Positions 8,794 through 17,551 are shown, counted from the stretch's first letter. The stretch is DNA of 55,287 nt from Streptomyces sp. AP-93 (GCF_022808175.1 NZ_JALGBX010000039.1:1-55287); one strand, 5' to 3'. Notes: a model not told the origin generated them from the sequence alone. Program-made: numbers and translations.

Positions 8794-9303
8794 TCAGGTG
8801 TAGCGGCCTTCGAACCACGCGTCGGCGGCCTTCGTGTGGAGCGGGAACGCCAGTTGCTCCGGGCGGCGCAGGACGTGCCAGCCGGTGGTTTCGTCCGTCG
8901 GGGCCGACGGCGGGAGGGAGGCGGCGGGACGGACGGGCAGCAGGCCGAAGACGAGCAGGTGGCCGGCCGGGGAGCTGAGGGTGTCGGCGAGGGCGACCTC
9001 GGAGGCCGGGGCGTGGATGCCGGTCTCCTCGCGGAGTTCGCGGACGACCGAATCGCGCCAGTCCTCGCCGAAGTCCATGAAACCGCCGGGCAGGGCGATG
9101 CCGCCGCGAGCGGGCTCGATGGTGCGGGTGATGACCACGAGGCCGGTGCCGCGGTCGTCCTCGACGGGGAGCAGGGCGACGGCGACCGGGAGGGGGTTGC
9201 GGTAGGCGACCGCTCCGCACGAGGGGCAGGTACGGGGCCAGTCGGCCGTATCGAACAGGGCTCCACAGGTGGAGCAGTGCGAGTCCTTCAGGTGCGCCGG
9301 CAT
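8794..9303 (-). CDS. Nudix hydrolase with N-terminal zinc ribbon
   Basis: A 169-residue Nudix protein that likely hydrolyses a nucleoside-diphosphate-linked compound. The N-terminus has a zinc ribbon with two CxxC pairs (HCSTCGALF...RTCPSCGAV), as in NUDT12/NudC-like proteins. The full Nudix box runs from GGFMDFGEDW to RELREETGI. There is no NADH-pyrophosphatase SQPWPFPxS motif, so the substrate is open. Start at 9303 is preferred over the upstream GTG at 9321 because a minus-strand TACCAT lies exactly 6 nt before this ATG, suggesting a leaderless mRNA. The gene is divergent from the dipeptidase with starts only about 30 bp apart. Confidence 0.85.
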   Translation of the reverse strand: MPAHLKDSHCSTCGALFDTADWPRTCPSCGAVAYRNPLPVAVALLPVEDDRGTGLVVITRTIEPARGGIALPGGFMDFGEDWRDSVVRELREETGIHAPASEVALADTLSSPAGHLLVFGLLPVRPAASLPPSAPTDETTGWHVLRRPEQLAFPLHTKAADAWFEGRYT

Positions 9304-9332
9304 GCGGCGATGGTATGCCAAGGGGTATGCGG

Positions 9333-10199
9333 ATGGCGGTCGTTGCGGGATGGGTGGGCGCGCTGGGAGTACTGGCGGCGGTGATCACGCCGGGGGCGGT
9401 GGCCGCGCCCGGAGCGGTGGCGCCTGGAGCGGCCACACCCGGCACAGGGGCAACCCCCGGAGCGGCGATCCCGCTCGGGGCCGTGGACGCGCCCGAGGCG
9501 GGGGTCGGTCCCGGAGCGGGGGCCGCGCCCGGAGTGGCAGTTCCGCCCCGGGTCGTTTCCGCGGGGCGGGATGCGGCGGGTGGGGGGTTCGCCGTGGTGG
9601 GTGAGGTGGATGCGACGATCGGGCAGGAGATGCGGTACGCCACGTCGCGGAATTTCACCGGGGCGGTCGTGGACGGGTATGACGAGCCCGTCTGTCTGCT
9701 CGCCCGGCCCGCCGCCGAGGCGCTGCGGCGGGCGCAGCGGGAGGCGTTGCGGGGTGGGTACTCGCTGCTGGTCTACGACTGCTACCGGCCGCAGCGGGCC
9801 GTCGACCGGTTCGTGCGGTGGGCCCGGGACGGAGCGGATCAGCGGACCAAGGCGGAGTTCTATCCGGAGGTGGCCAAGGAACGGCTGATCCCGGAGGGGT
9901 ACATCGCCGAGAGGTCCGGGCACAGCCGTGGCAGTACCGTCGACGTGACCTTGACGCAGGTGGGCCGGGGTCCGCTCGACATGGGGACGCCCTTCGACTT
10001 CTTCGATCCGCTCGCGCACACCGACAGCCCGCGGGTGACGGGTGCGGCCCGCGAGCACCGGAAGCTGCTGGGGCGGCTGCTCGGCGCGCAGGGGTTCGTG
10101 AACCTGCCCCAGGAGTGGTGGCATTTCACCTACGCACCGGAGGCTTTCCCGGACGCGTATTTCGATTTTCCCGTCTCTGTCGCCTCCGTTCACCGCTGA
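9333..10199 (+). CDS. Secreted D-alanyl-D-alanine dipeptidase (M15D, VanX-like)
   Basis: A 288-residue predicted exported zinc dipeptidase that cleaves D-Ala-D-Ala, acting on cell-wall precursor pieces. A signal sequence (MAVVAGWVGALGVLAAV) is followed by an Ala/Pro/Gly-rich linker (about 25-80) with repeated PGA units. The catalytic domain has the VanX zinc motif SGHSRGSTVD and the Glu/His motif PQEWWHF near the C-terminus. Arg in YDCYRPQRAV fits the conserved substrate-site region. ATG 9333 is chosen because AAGGGG at 9320-9325 gives a 7-nt spacing; ATGs at 9315 and 9327 are in frame. No vanS/R/H/A genes are present, so this is housekeeping wall recycling rather than a resistance cluster. 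Confidence 0.88.
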   Translation: MAVVAGWVGALGVLAAVITPGAVAAPGAVAPGAATPGTGATPGAAIPLGAVDAPEAGVGPGAGAAPGVAVPPRVVSAGRDAAGGGFAVVGEVDATIGQEMRYATSRNFTGAVVDGYDEPVCLLARPAAEALRRAQREALRGGYSLLVYDCYRPQRAVDRFVRWARDGADQRTKAEFYPEVAKERLIPEGYIAERSGHSRGSTVDVTLTQVGRGPLDMGTPFDFFDPLAHTDSPRVTGAAREHRKLLGRLLGAQGFVNLPQEWWHFTYAPEAFPDAYFDFPVSVASVHR

Positions 10200-10212
10200 G
10201 TACCGTGCCCGC

Positions 10213-10593
10213 ATGACATTCAGTTCGTACGAGGAGTTCTGGCCCTACTACGTCGCCATGCACTCCCGCGCCGCCACCCGCTGGATCCATCTCACCGGCA
10301 CCCTTTCCGGCCTCGCTCTCACCGTGTACGGGCTGGCGCGCGGCCGGAAGCGCTATCTCGCCGCGCTCCCCCTGATCGGCTACGGGACTGCGTGGCCGGC
10401 GCATTTCCTGATCGAGCGGAACAACCCCGCCAGCTTCGGCAATCCGGGTTGGTCGCTGCGCGGGGACGCGCAGATGATCCGGATGATGCTGGCCGGGCGG
10501 GACGCCGAGCTCGGCGAGATCGCGCGGAAGTGGCTCGCCGAGAACCCGTGCGAGGAGTGCGTTCCCGGGGGTGCGCTCCCGCTCGTTCCCTGA
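10213..10593 (+). CDS. Mpo1-like (DUF962) membrane protein
   Basis: A 126-residue protein of the Mpo1/YGL010w-like family. The yeast member is an iron-dependent dioxygenase in 2-hydroxy-fatty-acid degradation; the bacterial role is unknown. Seen here are MHSRAATRWIHLTG, one or two hydrophobic segments (about 25-65) and the family-typical PAHFLIERNNPASFGNPGWSL. The start has no Shine-Dalgarno, but TACCGT sits exactly 6 nt before the ATG, so the mRNA may be leaderless. It follows the dipeptidase by 13 bp. Confidence 0.82.
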   Translation: MTFSSYEEFWPYYVAMHSRAATRWIHLTGTLSGLALTVYGLARGRKRYLAALPLIGYGTAWPAHFLIERNNPASFGNPGWSLRGDAQMIRMMLAGRDAELGEIARKWLAENPCEECVPGGALPLVP

Positions 10594-10599
10594 CAGACT

Positions 10600-10616
10600 T
10601 CTGACGCTTCGTCAGA
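10600..10616. promoter_or_regulatory. Perfect palindrome upstream of the OB-fold/thiolase operon
   Basis: TCTGACG-CTT-CGTCAGA has 7-bp perfect arms and a 3-nt centre. It lies 20 bp upstream of the preferred start of the OB-fold gene and only 7 bp after the Mpo1-like stop. Size and symmetry suit a TetR-type repressor site, as often found before acyl-CoA or steroid catabolism genes. It could alternatively act as a small hairpin. Confidence 0.5.
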
Positions 10617-10636
10617 TGTCGGTCTCGGGAGGGGTC

Positions 10637-11098
10637 TTGGAACGCACACGCACACCCGTGGTCAGCGGGTGGTTCACCGGGGACGATGCGGACGGCGGGT
10701 TCCGCCTGCTCGGCACCAGGTGCTCCGCCTGCGCCGCCGTGTTCTTCCCGCGCGAGGACGCGTACTGCCGCAATCCGCGCTGCCCGGGCGGCGGCGAGCT
10801 CGCCGAGACCCCGCTCTCCCCGCGCGGCCGGGTCTGGTCCTACACGGACGGGCGGTACCGGCCGCCCGCGCCGTACGTGTCCGACCCGGACGCGCCCTGG
10901 ACCCCGTACACCCTGGTCGCCGTGGAGCTGGAGGCCGAGGGGATGGTCGTGCTCGGGCAGACGGTGCCCGGGGTGGGCGTCGGCGATCTGGCGGTCGGGA
11001 TGGAGGTCGAGGTGGTCGGCGGCGTGCTGAACGAGGAGGCCGACGGCGCCGCCTGGACCACGTGGCGGTTCCGGCCCGTGGGGGTGGTGGCCGGATGA
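10637..11098 (+). CDS. Zn-ribbon OB-fold protein (ChsH2/DUF35-like)
   Basis: A 153-residue protein of the DUF35 type. An N-terminal zinc ribbon (CSACAAVFFPREDAYCRNPRC) is followed by an OB-fold (LSPRGRVWSYTDGRYRPPAPYV...PYTLVAVELE). Such proteins partner thiolase-like or MaoC-like enzymes in acyl-CoA, sterol or polyketide metabolism and may bind acyl-CoA. The gene overlaps the thiolase-like gene by 4 bp (ATGA), so they are probably co-translated partners. The TTG at 10637 is preferred because GGGAGGGG lies just before it; an ATG at 10616 has no ribosome-binding site and overlaps the palindrome. Confidence 0.82.
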   Translation: MERTRTPVVSGWFTGDDADGGFRLLGTRCSACAAVFFPREDAYCRNPRCPGGGELAETPLSPRGRVWSYTDGRYRPPAPYVSDPDAPWTPYTLVAVELEAEGMVVLGQTVPGVGVGDLAVGMEVEVVGGVLNEEADGAAWTTWRFRPVGVVAG

Positions 11099-12294
11099 GC
11101 GCCTCCGTCGCCGACATCGCCGTGCTCGGGGCCGGGATGCATCCGTGGGGCAAGTGGGGCCGCAGCTTCGTCGAGTACGGGCGGGCCGCCGCGCGGGCCG
11201 CGCTCGCCGATGCCGGGCTGGACTGGACCGACGTGCAGTCCATCGTGGGGGCCGACACCGTGCGGTCGGGCTACCCCGGCTACGTGGCCGGAGCCACCTT
11301 CGCGCAGGCGCTGGGCTGGCAGGGCGCACGCGTGACCAGCGTGTACGCGGCCTGCGCGTCCGGCGCCCAGGCCATCGGCGCGGCCCGGGCGCAGATCCTG
11401 GCCGGGCTCGCCGACGTGGTGCTGGTGGTCGGGGCGGACGCCGCCCCGAAGGGGTTCTTCGCGCCTGCGGGCGGGGACCGGCCGGACGACCCGGACTGGC
11501 TGCGCTTCCGGGTCCTGGGGGCCACGAACCCGGCGTACTTCGCGCTGTACGCCCGGCGCCGCATGGCCCTCTACGGGGACACCGGTGAGGACTTCGCGCA
11601 GGTCAAGGTGAAGAACGCGGCGGCCGGGCTGCTGAACCCGAACGCCCGCTACCGCAAGGCCGTGACGGCCGAGCAGGTGGCCGCGTCGGCGATCGTCGCC
11701 GATCCGCTGCGGCTGCTCGACATCTGCGCCACCTCCGACGGGGGCGCGGCGCTCGTGCTGAGCAGCATGGACTTCGCGCGCTCGCGGGGCGTCCTGGACC
11801 CGGTGCGGATCCGGGCCGTGTCCACGGTGACGCCCACGTATCCCCGTACCGTCCTGGACCTGCCGGACATCGCCACCGATTCGACCACCGCGGCCGTACC
11901 GGCGCCGGGCTCCTTCCGGGCCTCGATCGCGCGGGCCGCGTACGAGGAGGCGGGGCTCGGGCCGGACGACCTCTCGCTCGCCGAGGTCTACGACCTGTCC
12001 ACCGCGCTGGAGCTGGAGTGGTACGAGGACATCGGCCTGTGCGGGGAGGGCGAAGGGGCCAAGCTCGTGCGGGAGGGTGCGACCGCGCTCGGCGGGCGGA
12101 TCCCCGTCAACACCAGTGGCGGGCTGGCGTCGTTCGGGGAGGCCGTGCCGGCGCAGGCCATCGCCCAGGTGTGCGAGCTGACCTGGCAGCTCCGGGGCAC
12201 GGCAGGGGAGCGGCAGGTGGTGGGAGCGCGGGCCGGAATCACCGCCAACCAGGGGCTGTTCGGGCACGGTTCGGCGGTCGTCGCCGTGCGCTAG
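11095..12294 (+). CDS. Thiolase-fold lipid-transfer protein / acetyl-CoA acetyltransferase
   Basis: A 399-residue thiolase-superfamily protein like the actinobacterial SCP-x/Ltp2 type. Seen are VYAACASGAQAIGAARAQI with the nucleophile-position cysteine, ICATSDGGAALVLSS, and VNTSGGLASFGEAVPAQAIAQ with the C-terminal ANQGLFGHGSAVVAV. The last region lacks the classical CxG thiolase motif and has GHG instead, which is typical of Ltp-like aldolases and lipid-transfer members. With its OB-fold partner it probably forms a complex acting on CoA-linked side chains. Aldolase versus thiolase activity cannot be settled here. It starts by 4-bp overlap with the upstream gene. Confidence 0.85.
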   Translation: MSASVADIAVLGAGMHPWGKWGRSFVEYGRAAARAALADAGLDWTDVQSIVGADTVRSGYPGYVAGATFAQALGWQGARVTSVYAACASGAQAIGAARAQILAGLADVVLVVGADAAPKGFFAPAGGDRPDDPDWLRFRVLGATNPAYFALYARRRMALYGDTGEDFAQVKVKNAAAGLLNPNARYRKAVTAEQVAASAIVADPLRLLDICATSDGGAALVLSSMDFARSRGVLDPVRIRAVSTVTPTYPRTVLDLPDIATDSTTAAVPAPGSFRASIARAAYEEAGLGPDDLSLAEVYDLSTALELEWYEDIGLCGEGEGAKLVREGATALGGRIPVNTSGGLASFGEAVPAQAIAQVCELTWQLRGTAGERQVVGARAGITANQGLFGHGSAVVAVR

Positions 12295-12438
12295 CGGTCT
12301 CGCCAGGACAGCTCAGCGCCCTGGTTGGCCGCTGAACAGCGGCTGCTGTCCGAATGCTTGACGGCCCCCGGTGGCGGGTTCACACTCTCTCCACGGTCCC
12401 GCGCCGCGACCGGGACACCGGATCCCCCCATGAGAGCT

Positions 12439-12474
12439 GCGGCCCGTACCCCAGTCGGCGGGGGTACGGGCCGC
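12439..12474. terminator. Terminator hairpin between convergent thiolase and cvnD
   Basis: 14-bp perfect arms GCGGCCCGTACCCC / GGGGTACGGGCCGC around an 8-nt loop. It lies between the stops of two convergent transcription units, so it can serve both. Confidence 0.8.
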
Positions 12475-12513
12475 CTCCATGTCGCGGTCCGGGCCGGCGC
12501 GTGCCCTTCGGGA

Positions 12514-13152
12514 TCAGGCCGGGCCGCGGTCCCCCGTCGTCAGGCTCCGGCGGCGGGCCCGGGCCAGTGTCATCGCGTGCTCCACGACTCCCACCAGGAC
12601 GTCCTTCACGGACTCCCGGTCCCGTGCGTCGCACAGCAGCACCGGTACCTCGGGAGTGAGGTCCAGGGCTTCCCGTACGGCCACCACGGGGTACTGGTCG
12701 GCTCCGTCGAAGCAGTTCACGGCGACGAGGAAGGGGATGTCGCGCCGTTCGAAGTAGTCGATGGCGGCGAAGCAGTCGGAGAGCCGTCGGGTGTCCGCGA
12801 GGACGACGGCGCCGAGCGAGCCCTGGGCCAGCTCGTCCCACAGGAACCAGAAGCGGTTCTGTCCGGGCGTGCCGAACAGGTACAGCACCAGGTCCTCGCG
12901 CAGGGTGATGCGGCCGAAGTCCATGGCCACCGTGGTGGTGTCCTTGCCCTCCACTCCCCCGGTGTCGTCGATGCCGCGGCCCGGCTCGGAGAGGCGTTCC
13001 TCCGTCCGGAGCGGTCTGATCTCGCTCACCGCACTGACCAGGGTGGTCTTGCCCACCCCGAAACCGCCCGCGACCAGGATTTTCAGGGTCAGCGGCTCGA
13101 CCGGCGTCACGGCATGCATGGCGCCGGTGCGGCTAGAGCGCCCGAAGGCCAT
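12514..13152 (-). CDS. cvnD: Conservon GTP-binding protein CvnD
   Basis: A 212-residue Ras-like small GTPase of the conservon type. The P-loop is VAGGFGVGKTT, with DTTTVAMDFGRI as the switch region, GTPGQNRFWFLWDEL as G3, and VNCFDG in place of NKxD as G4, which is usual for CvnD. It is the effector end of the CvnABCD membrane complex, a bacterial analogue of receptor/G-protein coupling. The ATG at 13152 overlaps the end of cvnC by 20 bp and has GAGGTG upstream. A second ATG at 13119 is possible. It is the last gene of the operon, with no cytochrome P450 gene following, unlike some conservons. Confidence 0.93.
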   Translation of the reverse strand: MAFGRSSRTGAMHAVTPVEPLTLKILVAGGFGVGKTTLVSAVSEIRPLRTEERLSEPGRGIDDTGGVEGKDTTTVAMDFGRITLREDLVLYLFGTPGQNRFWFLWDELAQGSLGAVVLADTRRLSDCFAAIDYFERRDIPFLVAVNCFDGADQYPVVAVREALDLTPEVPVLLCDARDRESVKDVLVGVVEHAMTLARARRRSLTTGDRGPA

Positions 13153-13567
13153 CGATCACCTCACGCAGAATGGATTCGTCGGGCAGTTCGGCCGGAGGGA
13201 CCGGCCGGGTCACGTGCACCAGTTCGTCGTCGACGAGGTCGCCGATCAGGACGCGTACGACCCCGACCGCGAGGTCGAGTTCGGCCGCGAGCTCCGCGAC
13301 GGACTGCGGGCGTAGCAGGCAGAGCCCGAGGATGTCGGCGTGTTCCGGGGACAGGGTCGTGTCCCAGACCGGGTCGTCGGCCGCGGTTTCCGCGACCACC
13401 AGCGCGATCAGGTCGAGGCGGTGCTGTCCGGCGTGGCTGGTCCGGCCGCGGGTCATCGCGTACGGACGTACCACCGGACCCGCGTCGTCGTCGAACCACT
13501 GGTCGCAAGAGGCGTCGGGGGCGGCGTCGGGGATGTGGGCGGGGTGGTCCTGGCCTGGATCGCTCAT
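13133..13567 (-). CDS. cvnC: Conservon protein CvnC (DUF742)
   Basis: A 144-residue DUF742 protein. The C-terminal half is a winged-helix-like domain (SPEHADILGLCLLRPQSVAELAAELDLAVGVVRVLIGDLVDDELV) ending in DESILREVIDGLRAL. In studied conservons CvnC binds the other subunits at the membrane; its precise role is not settled. The acidic N-terminal part (DPGQDHPAHIPDA) is unstructured. The ATG at 13567 is preferred, 10 bp after the cvnB stop; the frame opens further to 13627. Confidence 0.92.
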   Translation of the reverse strand: MSDPGQDHPAHIPDAAPDASCDQWFDDDAGPVVRPYAMTRGRTSHAGQHRLDLIALVVAETAADDPVWDTTLSPEHADILGLCLLRPQSVAELAAELDLAVGVVRVLIGDLVDDELVHVTRPVPPAELPDESILREVIDGLRAL

Positions 13568-13577
13568 GCCGTCCGAC

Positions 13578-14015
13578 TCACCCTCCGGCTGGCAGCCCGG
13601 TGCGCGGGGCGGTCGCCAGGTGGTCACCGACCCGCTTGACCATGAGGGTCATCTCGTACGCGACCTGGCCGACGTCGGAGTCGGCGTCGGCGAGCACCGC
13701 CAGGCAGCTCCCGTCGCCGGCCGCCATGACGAAGAGGAACGCCTCGTCCAGCTCGACCACGGTCTGGCGGACCCTGCCGGAGTCGAAGTGGCGGCCGACC
13801 CCCTTGGCGAGGCTGTGGAAGCCGGAGGCCACGGCGGCCAGGTGCTCGCTGTCCTCCCGGGTGAGGTCCTTGGAGCTGCCGGTGGGCAGGCCGTCGCCGG
13901 AGAGGACCACGGCCTTGCGGATGCTGGCGACCCGGTCGACGAGCTCGTCGAGGAGCCAGTTGAGCGGGCCGGAGCCGCGGCCCCTGGTGTCGTTGCCGGA
14001 CTGCGGTGCGGTCAT
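13578..14015 (-). CDS. cvnB: Conservon protein CvnB (Roadblock/LC7)
   Basis: A 145-residue Roadblock/LC7-fold protein (LNWLLDELVDRVASIRKAVVLSGDGLPTGSS...). Such proteins regulate small GTPases, here probably acting on CvnD. The fold spans residues about 18-125, including the hydrophobic strand AFLFVMAAGDGSCLAVLAD. Its ATG overlaps the cvnA stop by 4 bp (ATGA), so synthesis is coupled to the sensor kinase. Confidence 0.94.
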   Translation of the reverse strand: MTAPQSGNDTRGRGSGPLNWLLDELVDRVASIRKAVVLSGDGLPTGSSKDLTREDSEHLAAVASGFHSLAKGVGRHFDSGRVRQTVVELDEAFLFVMAAGDGSCLAVLADADSDVGQVAYEMTLMVKRVGDHLATAPRTGLPAGG

Positions 14016-17000
14016 CGACCGTCCCCTTCGTTCTCGCTTCCGGGACCGGTGGCGGCAGGGGTGCCGGCCTCGGTCACGGACTGGTGTGGTGCGTGTCGCC
14101 GCACTTGCTGCGTCTGGTCGGCCTGCCGGGCGGGCGCGGTCCGTGCCGGCCGCTCCGCGGGGCCGGCTTGCGTTGCCTGCTGTGCCTGCTGTGCCTGCTG
14201 TGCCTGCTGTGCTTCCTGTGACTGCGTGGCCTGCTCCGCCTGCTGCCGCGCGTGGTGGTCGCGGCCCGCGGTCCAGCCGCGCTGGAGCGAGGACATGCGC
14301 CGGCGTACGTCCTCGGCGTCGCGGTCGGCCCCCGGGTCGGTGGCGGCTTCGGCGGGTGCCGGTGCCGGGGCGTCCTTGAGCTGGGGCGCGAGGCTGGCCT
14401 GGCGGATCCGGCGGGGCAGGGCCGCCCCGGAGGGCGCCGCCGCGGGGTGCGCCGGGCCGTTCGGGACCGGCCCCTCCTGCACGGGGTCCGGGACCGCCGA
14501 GACGGGACGGGGCTCCACGCGCCGGCCGTGCTCGGCCACCAGGGTGGGCGTGGGGCGGCGGCGCGGGAGCGGTACGGCACCGGGCGAGCGGGCGCCGTCG
14601 GGGCGGGCGGAATCCGCGCGCGCCGGCTCCAGGCGGACCGGGCCGGTGGGCGGCAGGGGCTCCCGCTCGCGGTCGCGGCGGTCATGGCTGCGGTCCCGGC
14701 TGCGGTCCCGGTCGTGGCTCCGGTCGCGCTCGCGGTCGCGGAGGCCGTCCCGGCCCGCGTCGCGGTCGGTGAGCCGGGCGCCGCCCCGCTCGGCGGGGGC
14801 GTCGGTGGACCGGTCGCCCTTCCAGAGGCCCGTGCGGTCGCCGGAGCCGTCCGCGCCCCGCTCGCCCATGCGGTCCGCGCTGCGGTCGCCCTTGCGGGGG
14901 GCGCCTCGCTCGGCGTGCCGGTCCGTGTGCGGGCGGGCGCCCGGGCGCAGGCCGAGCAGGGAGTTGCGCGAGATGCCGTTCGGCGGGGTCTCGTCGTCGA
15001 GGGTGGCCATGGCGGGCCGGCCCTTGGCTCCGGAGACCCCCTTGAGCCCGGTGAGCCCGGTGGCTCCGACGGATCCCGCGATGCCGGTGGGGGCGTCCTC
15101 GGGGGCCGTGACGGGCTCGTCCAGCCCCAGCATGCCGATCGGGGCCTCCAGCTCGACGGGGCCGCGCAGTTCGGCGCCGGCCGGGAGCCGGCGGCCGGCG
15201 GCGTTGCTCTCGGCGACGGCCCTGTGGCGGGTGGCGCCGACCGGCGCGCCGAGCGCCTTGCCGCCGTCCAGCCGGATGCCGGTGCCGTTGGTCTCGGGAG
15301 CCTCCGTCAGCAGGGCCGCCGGGAGGAACACCACCGCGGTGGTGCCTCCGTAGGGGCTGATCTGGAGGCGGACCTTGACCTCGCGCCGGTGCGCGAGCCG
15401 GCTGACGACGAACAGGCCGAGCCGATCGGTGTCGGAGAGTTCGAAGTCGGAGGTCTCGCTGAGCCGGAGGTTCGCGTCGAAGAGCGCCTCGGGGGTCATG
15501 CCGAGGCCGCGGTCGTGGATCTCCAGGGTGAAACCGTTGGCCACGCGCTCGCCGAGGACCTGGACCGCCGTGTGCGGCGGGGAGAAGACGGTGGCGTTCT
15601 CCAGGAGTTCGGCGATGAGGTGGGTGACGTCGGCCACCGCCGGGCCGGCGATGCCCAGGCGCGGCAGCCGGCGTACCTCGATGCGCTCGTAGTCCTCCAC
15701 CTCGGCGACGGCCGCCCGTACGACGTCCATCAGCTGGATGGGCTTGCGCCACTGGCGGGAGGGTGCCGCGCCGGAGAGGATCACCAGGCCCTCGGCGTGG
15801 CGGCGCATGCGGGTGGTCATGTGGTCGAGGCGGAAGAGGTCGGCGAGCTCCTCGGTGTCCTCGGTGCGCCGCTCCATGGTGTCGAGCAGGGTGAGCTGGC
15901 GGTGCAGCAGCACCTGGTTGCGGCGGGCCAGGTTGACGAACACCTCGGACACACCGCGGCGGAGCTCGGACTGCTTGACCGCGGCCTCGATGGCCGCGCG
16001 CTGGAGGGAGTTGAGGGCCTGGCCGACCTGGCCGACCTCGTCCTTCTCGTACTCCAGGCGGGGGGCCTCGGTCTCCACGTCCACGTGCTCGCCCGCGGCG
16101 AGGCGGCGCATCACGCCGGGGAGGCGGATGCCGGAGACCTCGTGGGCCTCCTTGCGGAGCCGGGACAGGTCGCGGATCAGGTCGCGGCCGATGCGCATCG
16201 ACAGGACGAGGGAGACGATGAGGGCGATGAACCCGAGCACCCCGGCGAGGGCGGCCTGGACCAGGACGTCCATGGCGACGGGTTCGACGCGCTTCTGGTA
16301 GCGGTCGCCCGCGCCGGTGCCCATGACGGCGAGGTCTTCGAGCACCTTGCCGGCGGCCGCGTCCCACGCGGCGGCGGTCACGTTGCGCGGGCTGTGGGTC
16401 GGACCCTGGACGAGGAATCGTTCCTCTGCCTCGCGCAGGGAGCGGCTCTCCGGGTTGTTCCAGTACTGCTCGAACTGCTCCCGGTCGGCGGCCGGGAGGA
16501 TCGCGAGGTTGAACTCGTAGAGCAGCTTGCGGTTGGCCACGTAGTCGGAGACGTGCCGGATGTCCGCCTGGCTGACGTTGCGGGCGGCCAGGGCCCCCGC
16601 GACGAGGGCGTCCTCGCGCGAGAGCGTCTCGCGGGCGCGGGTGATGCCGACGAGGGCGCGGCCCTGCTTGTCCATCTCCACGTCCTCGAGCGCGTGGAGG
16701 TTCATGAGGAACTCGTAGCAGGGGTCCACGAGCCGGTTGTAGAGCTCCAGCGCCTGGTTGGTGTCGAGGGAGCCCCCGTCCACGGCGCCGCGCAGCGCTC
16801 CGATGCTGCGGAAGGCTTCGAGGATGGAGCTCAGGTGCCGGGAGGAGTCCGGGTCGAGTTCGTCGGCGACCTCGGGGTCCTTGGCGTCGGCGGAGATCCT
16901 CTCGACCGCCTCGTCGGTGGCCGCACGGCTCTTGAGCAGCTCGGTGTTGGCGGTGGCGGCGCGCGGGTCGCCGATGACCACGAGGGTCTGGCGGCGCTCC

Positions 17001-17191
17001 TTCTGGATGACGCGGACGACGTCCTCCACGGGATAGCCGACCTTGTCGATGACGTAGGCGACACCGAGCAGTTGGACGGCCTGCCGGCCGGTGATCACCG
17101 TTGCGAAGCCCCAGAGGGCGGTCAGGGAGACGAGCGGCACAAGGAGCAACGCCACGATCTTCCGGCGGATGGACTTCCCGCGAAAGCGCAT
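14012..17191 (-). CDS. cvnA: Conservon sensor histidine kinase CvnA (NIT-HAMP-HATPase)
   Basis: A 1059-residue membrane sensor. Transmembrane helix 1 (KIVALLLVPLVSLTALWGFA) precedes an extracytoplasmic NIT-like domain (about 35-300, YPVEDVVRVIQKERRQT). Helix 2 (AALAGVLGFIALIVSLVLSM) and HAMP follow, then an HATPase domain with the N-box LIAELLENATVFSP and G-box EIHDRGLGMTPEA. The C-terminal ~400 residues are disordered, with Arg/Asp dipeptide runs (RDRERDRSHDRDRSR) and QQAQQAQQA repeats. No clear phospho-accepting H-box was seen. The ATG at 17191 follows GGGGAGGCC; an upstream GTG lacks support. Confidence 0.92.
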   Translation of the reverse strand: MRFRGKSIRRKIVALLLVPLVSLTALWGFATVITGRQAVQLLGVAYVIDKVGYPVEDVVRVIQKERRQTLVVIGDPRAATANTELLKSRAATDEAVERISADAKDPEVADELDPDSSRHLSSILEAFRSIGALRGAVDGGSLDTNQALELYNRLVDPCYEFLMNLHALEDVEMDKQGRALVGITRARETLSREDALVAGALAARNVSQADIRHVSDYVANRKLLYEFNLAILPAADREQFEQYWNNPESRSLREAEERFLVQGPTHSPRNVTAAAWDAAAGKVLEDLAVMGTGAGDRYQKRVEPVAMDVLVQAALAGVLGFIALIVSLVLSMRIGRDLIRDLSRLRKEAHEVSGIRLPGVMRRLAAGEHVDVETEAPRLEYEKDEVGQVGQALNSLQRAAIEAAVKQSELRRGVSEVFVNLARRNQVLLHRQLTLLDTMERRTEDTEELADLFRLDHMTTRMRRHAEGLVILSGAAPSRQWRKPIQLMDVVRAAVAEVEDYERIEVRRLPRLGIAGPAVADVTHLIAELLENATVFSPPHTAVQVLGERVANGFTLEIHDRGLGMTPEALFDANLRLSETSDFELSDTDRLGLFVVSRLAHRREVKVRLQISPYGGTTAVVFLPAALLTEAPETNGTGIRLDGGKALGAPVGATRHRAVAESNAAGRRLPAGAELRGPVELEAPIGMLGLDEPVTAPEDAPTGIAGSVGATGLTGLKGVSGAKGRPAMATLDDETPPNGISRNSLLGLRPGARPHTDRHAERGAPRKGDRSADRMGERGADGSGDRTGLWKGDRSTDAPAERGGARLTDRDAGRDGLRDRERDRSHDRDRSRDRSHDRRDREREPLPPTGPVRLEPARADSARPDGARSPGAVPLPRRRPTPTLVAEHGRRVEPRPVSAVPDPVQEGPVPNGPAHPAAAPSGAALPRRIRQASLAPQLKDAPAPAPAEAATDPGADRDAEDVRRRMSSLQRGWTAGRDHHARQQAEQATQSQEAQQAQQAQQAQQATQAGPAERPARTAPARQADQTQQVRRHAPHQSVTEAGTPAATGPGSENEGDGR

Positions 17192-17551
17192 GGCCTCCCC
17201 AGCCTCCCCCAGCTCAACCCCGTTACCGGGGGTTGGTGTTCCGTCATTTAAACGGCGTGAGCCTACTACTGCCACAGCGAACCTTCGAAGGACTGTCCGG
17301 ACGTTTTCGGCCTGAGCCCCGGACGAAGATCACGAGTTGTCCGATAGTTCCCGTGAAGTGCGGCCCGATATGCGGCAGATGACACTTGGTGGGGCCAAGG
17401 TTCCCGTCGCGGAATGGATGGCTGGAATTCTTCGTTCCGCGATACTTCCGGGCTCCCGGTGCGTCCGGGATCCGGGAATCTATCGGGCCCTCCGCGCGTC
17501 TACCTGTTCGGGGCGGGCATGAGCGGCCGCGTGGAGGGGAGGGAGCCGACC

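Noticed and set aside
9315..10199. Vancomycin-resistance locus around the VanX-like gene
   Set aside because: No vanS, vanR, vanH or vanA ligase is nearby; the enzyme is a signal-peptide-bearing wall dipeptidase.
12295..12438. Possible extra gene after the thiolase
   Set aside because: Frames here continue antisense into cvnD without a start signal or domain.
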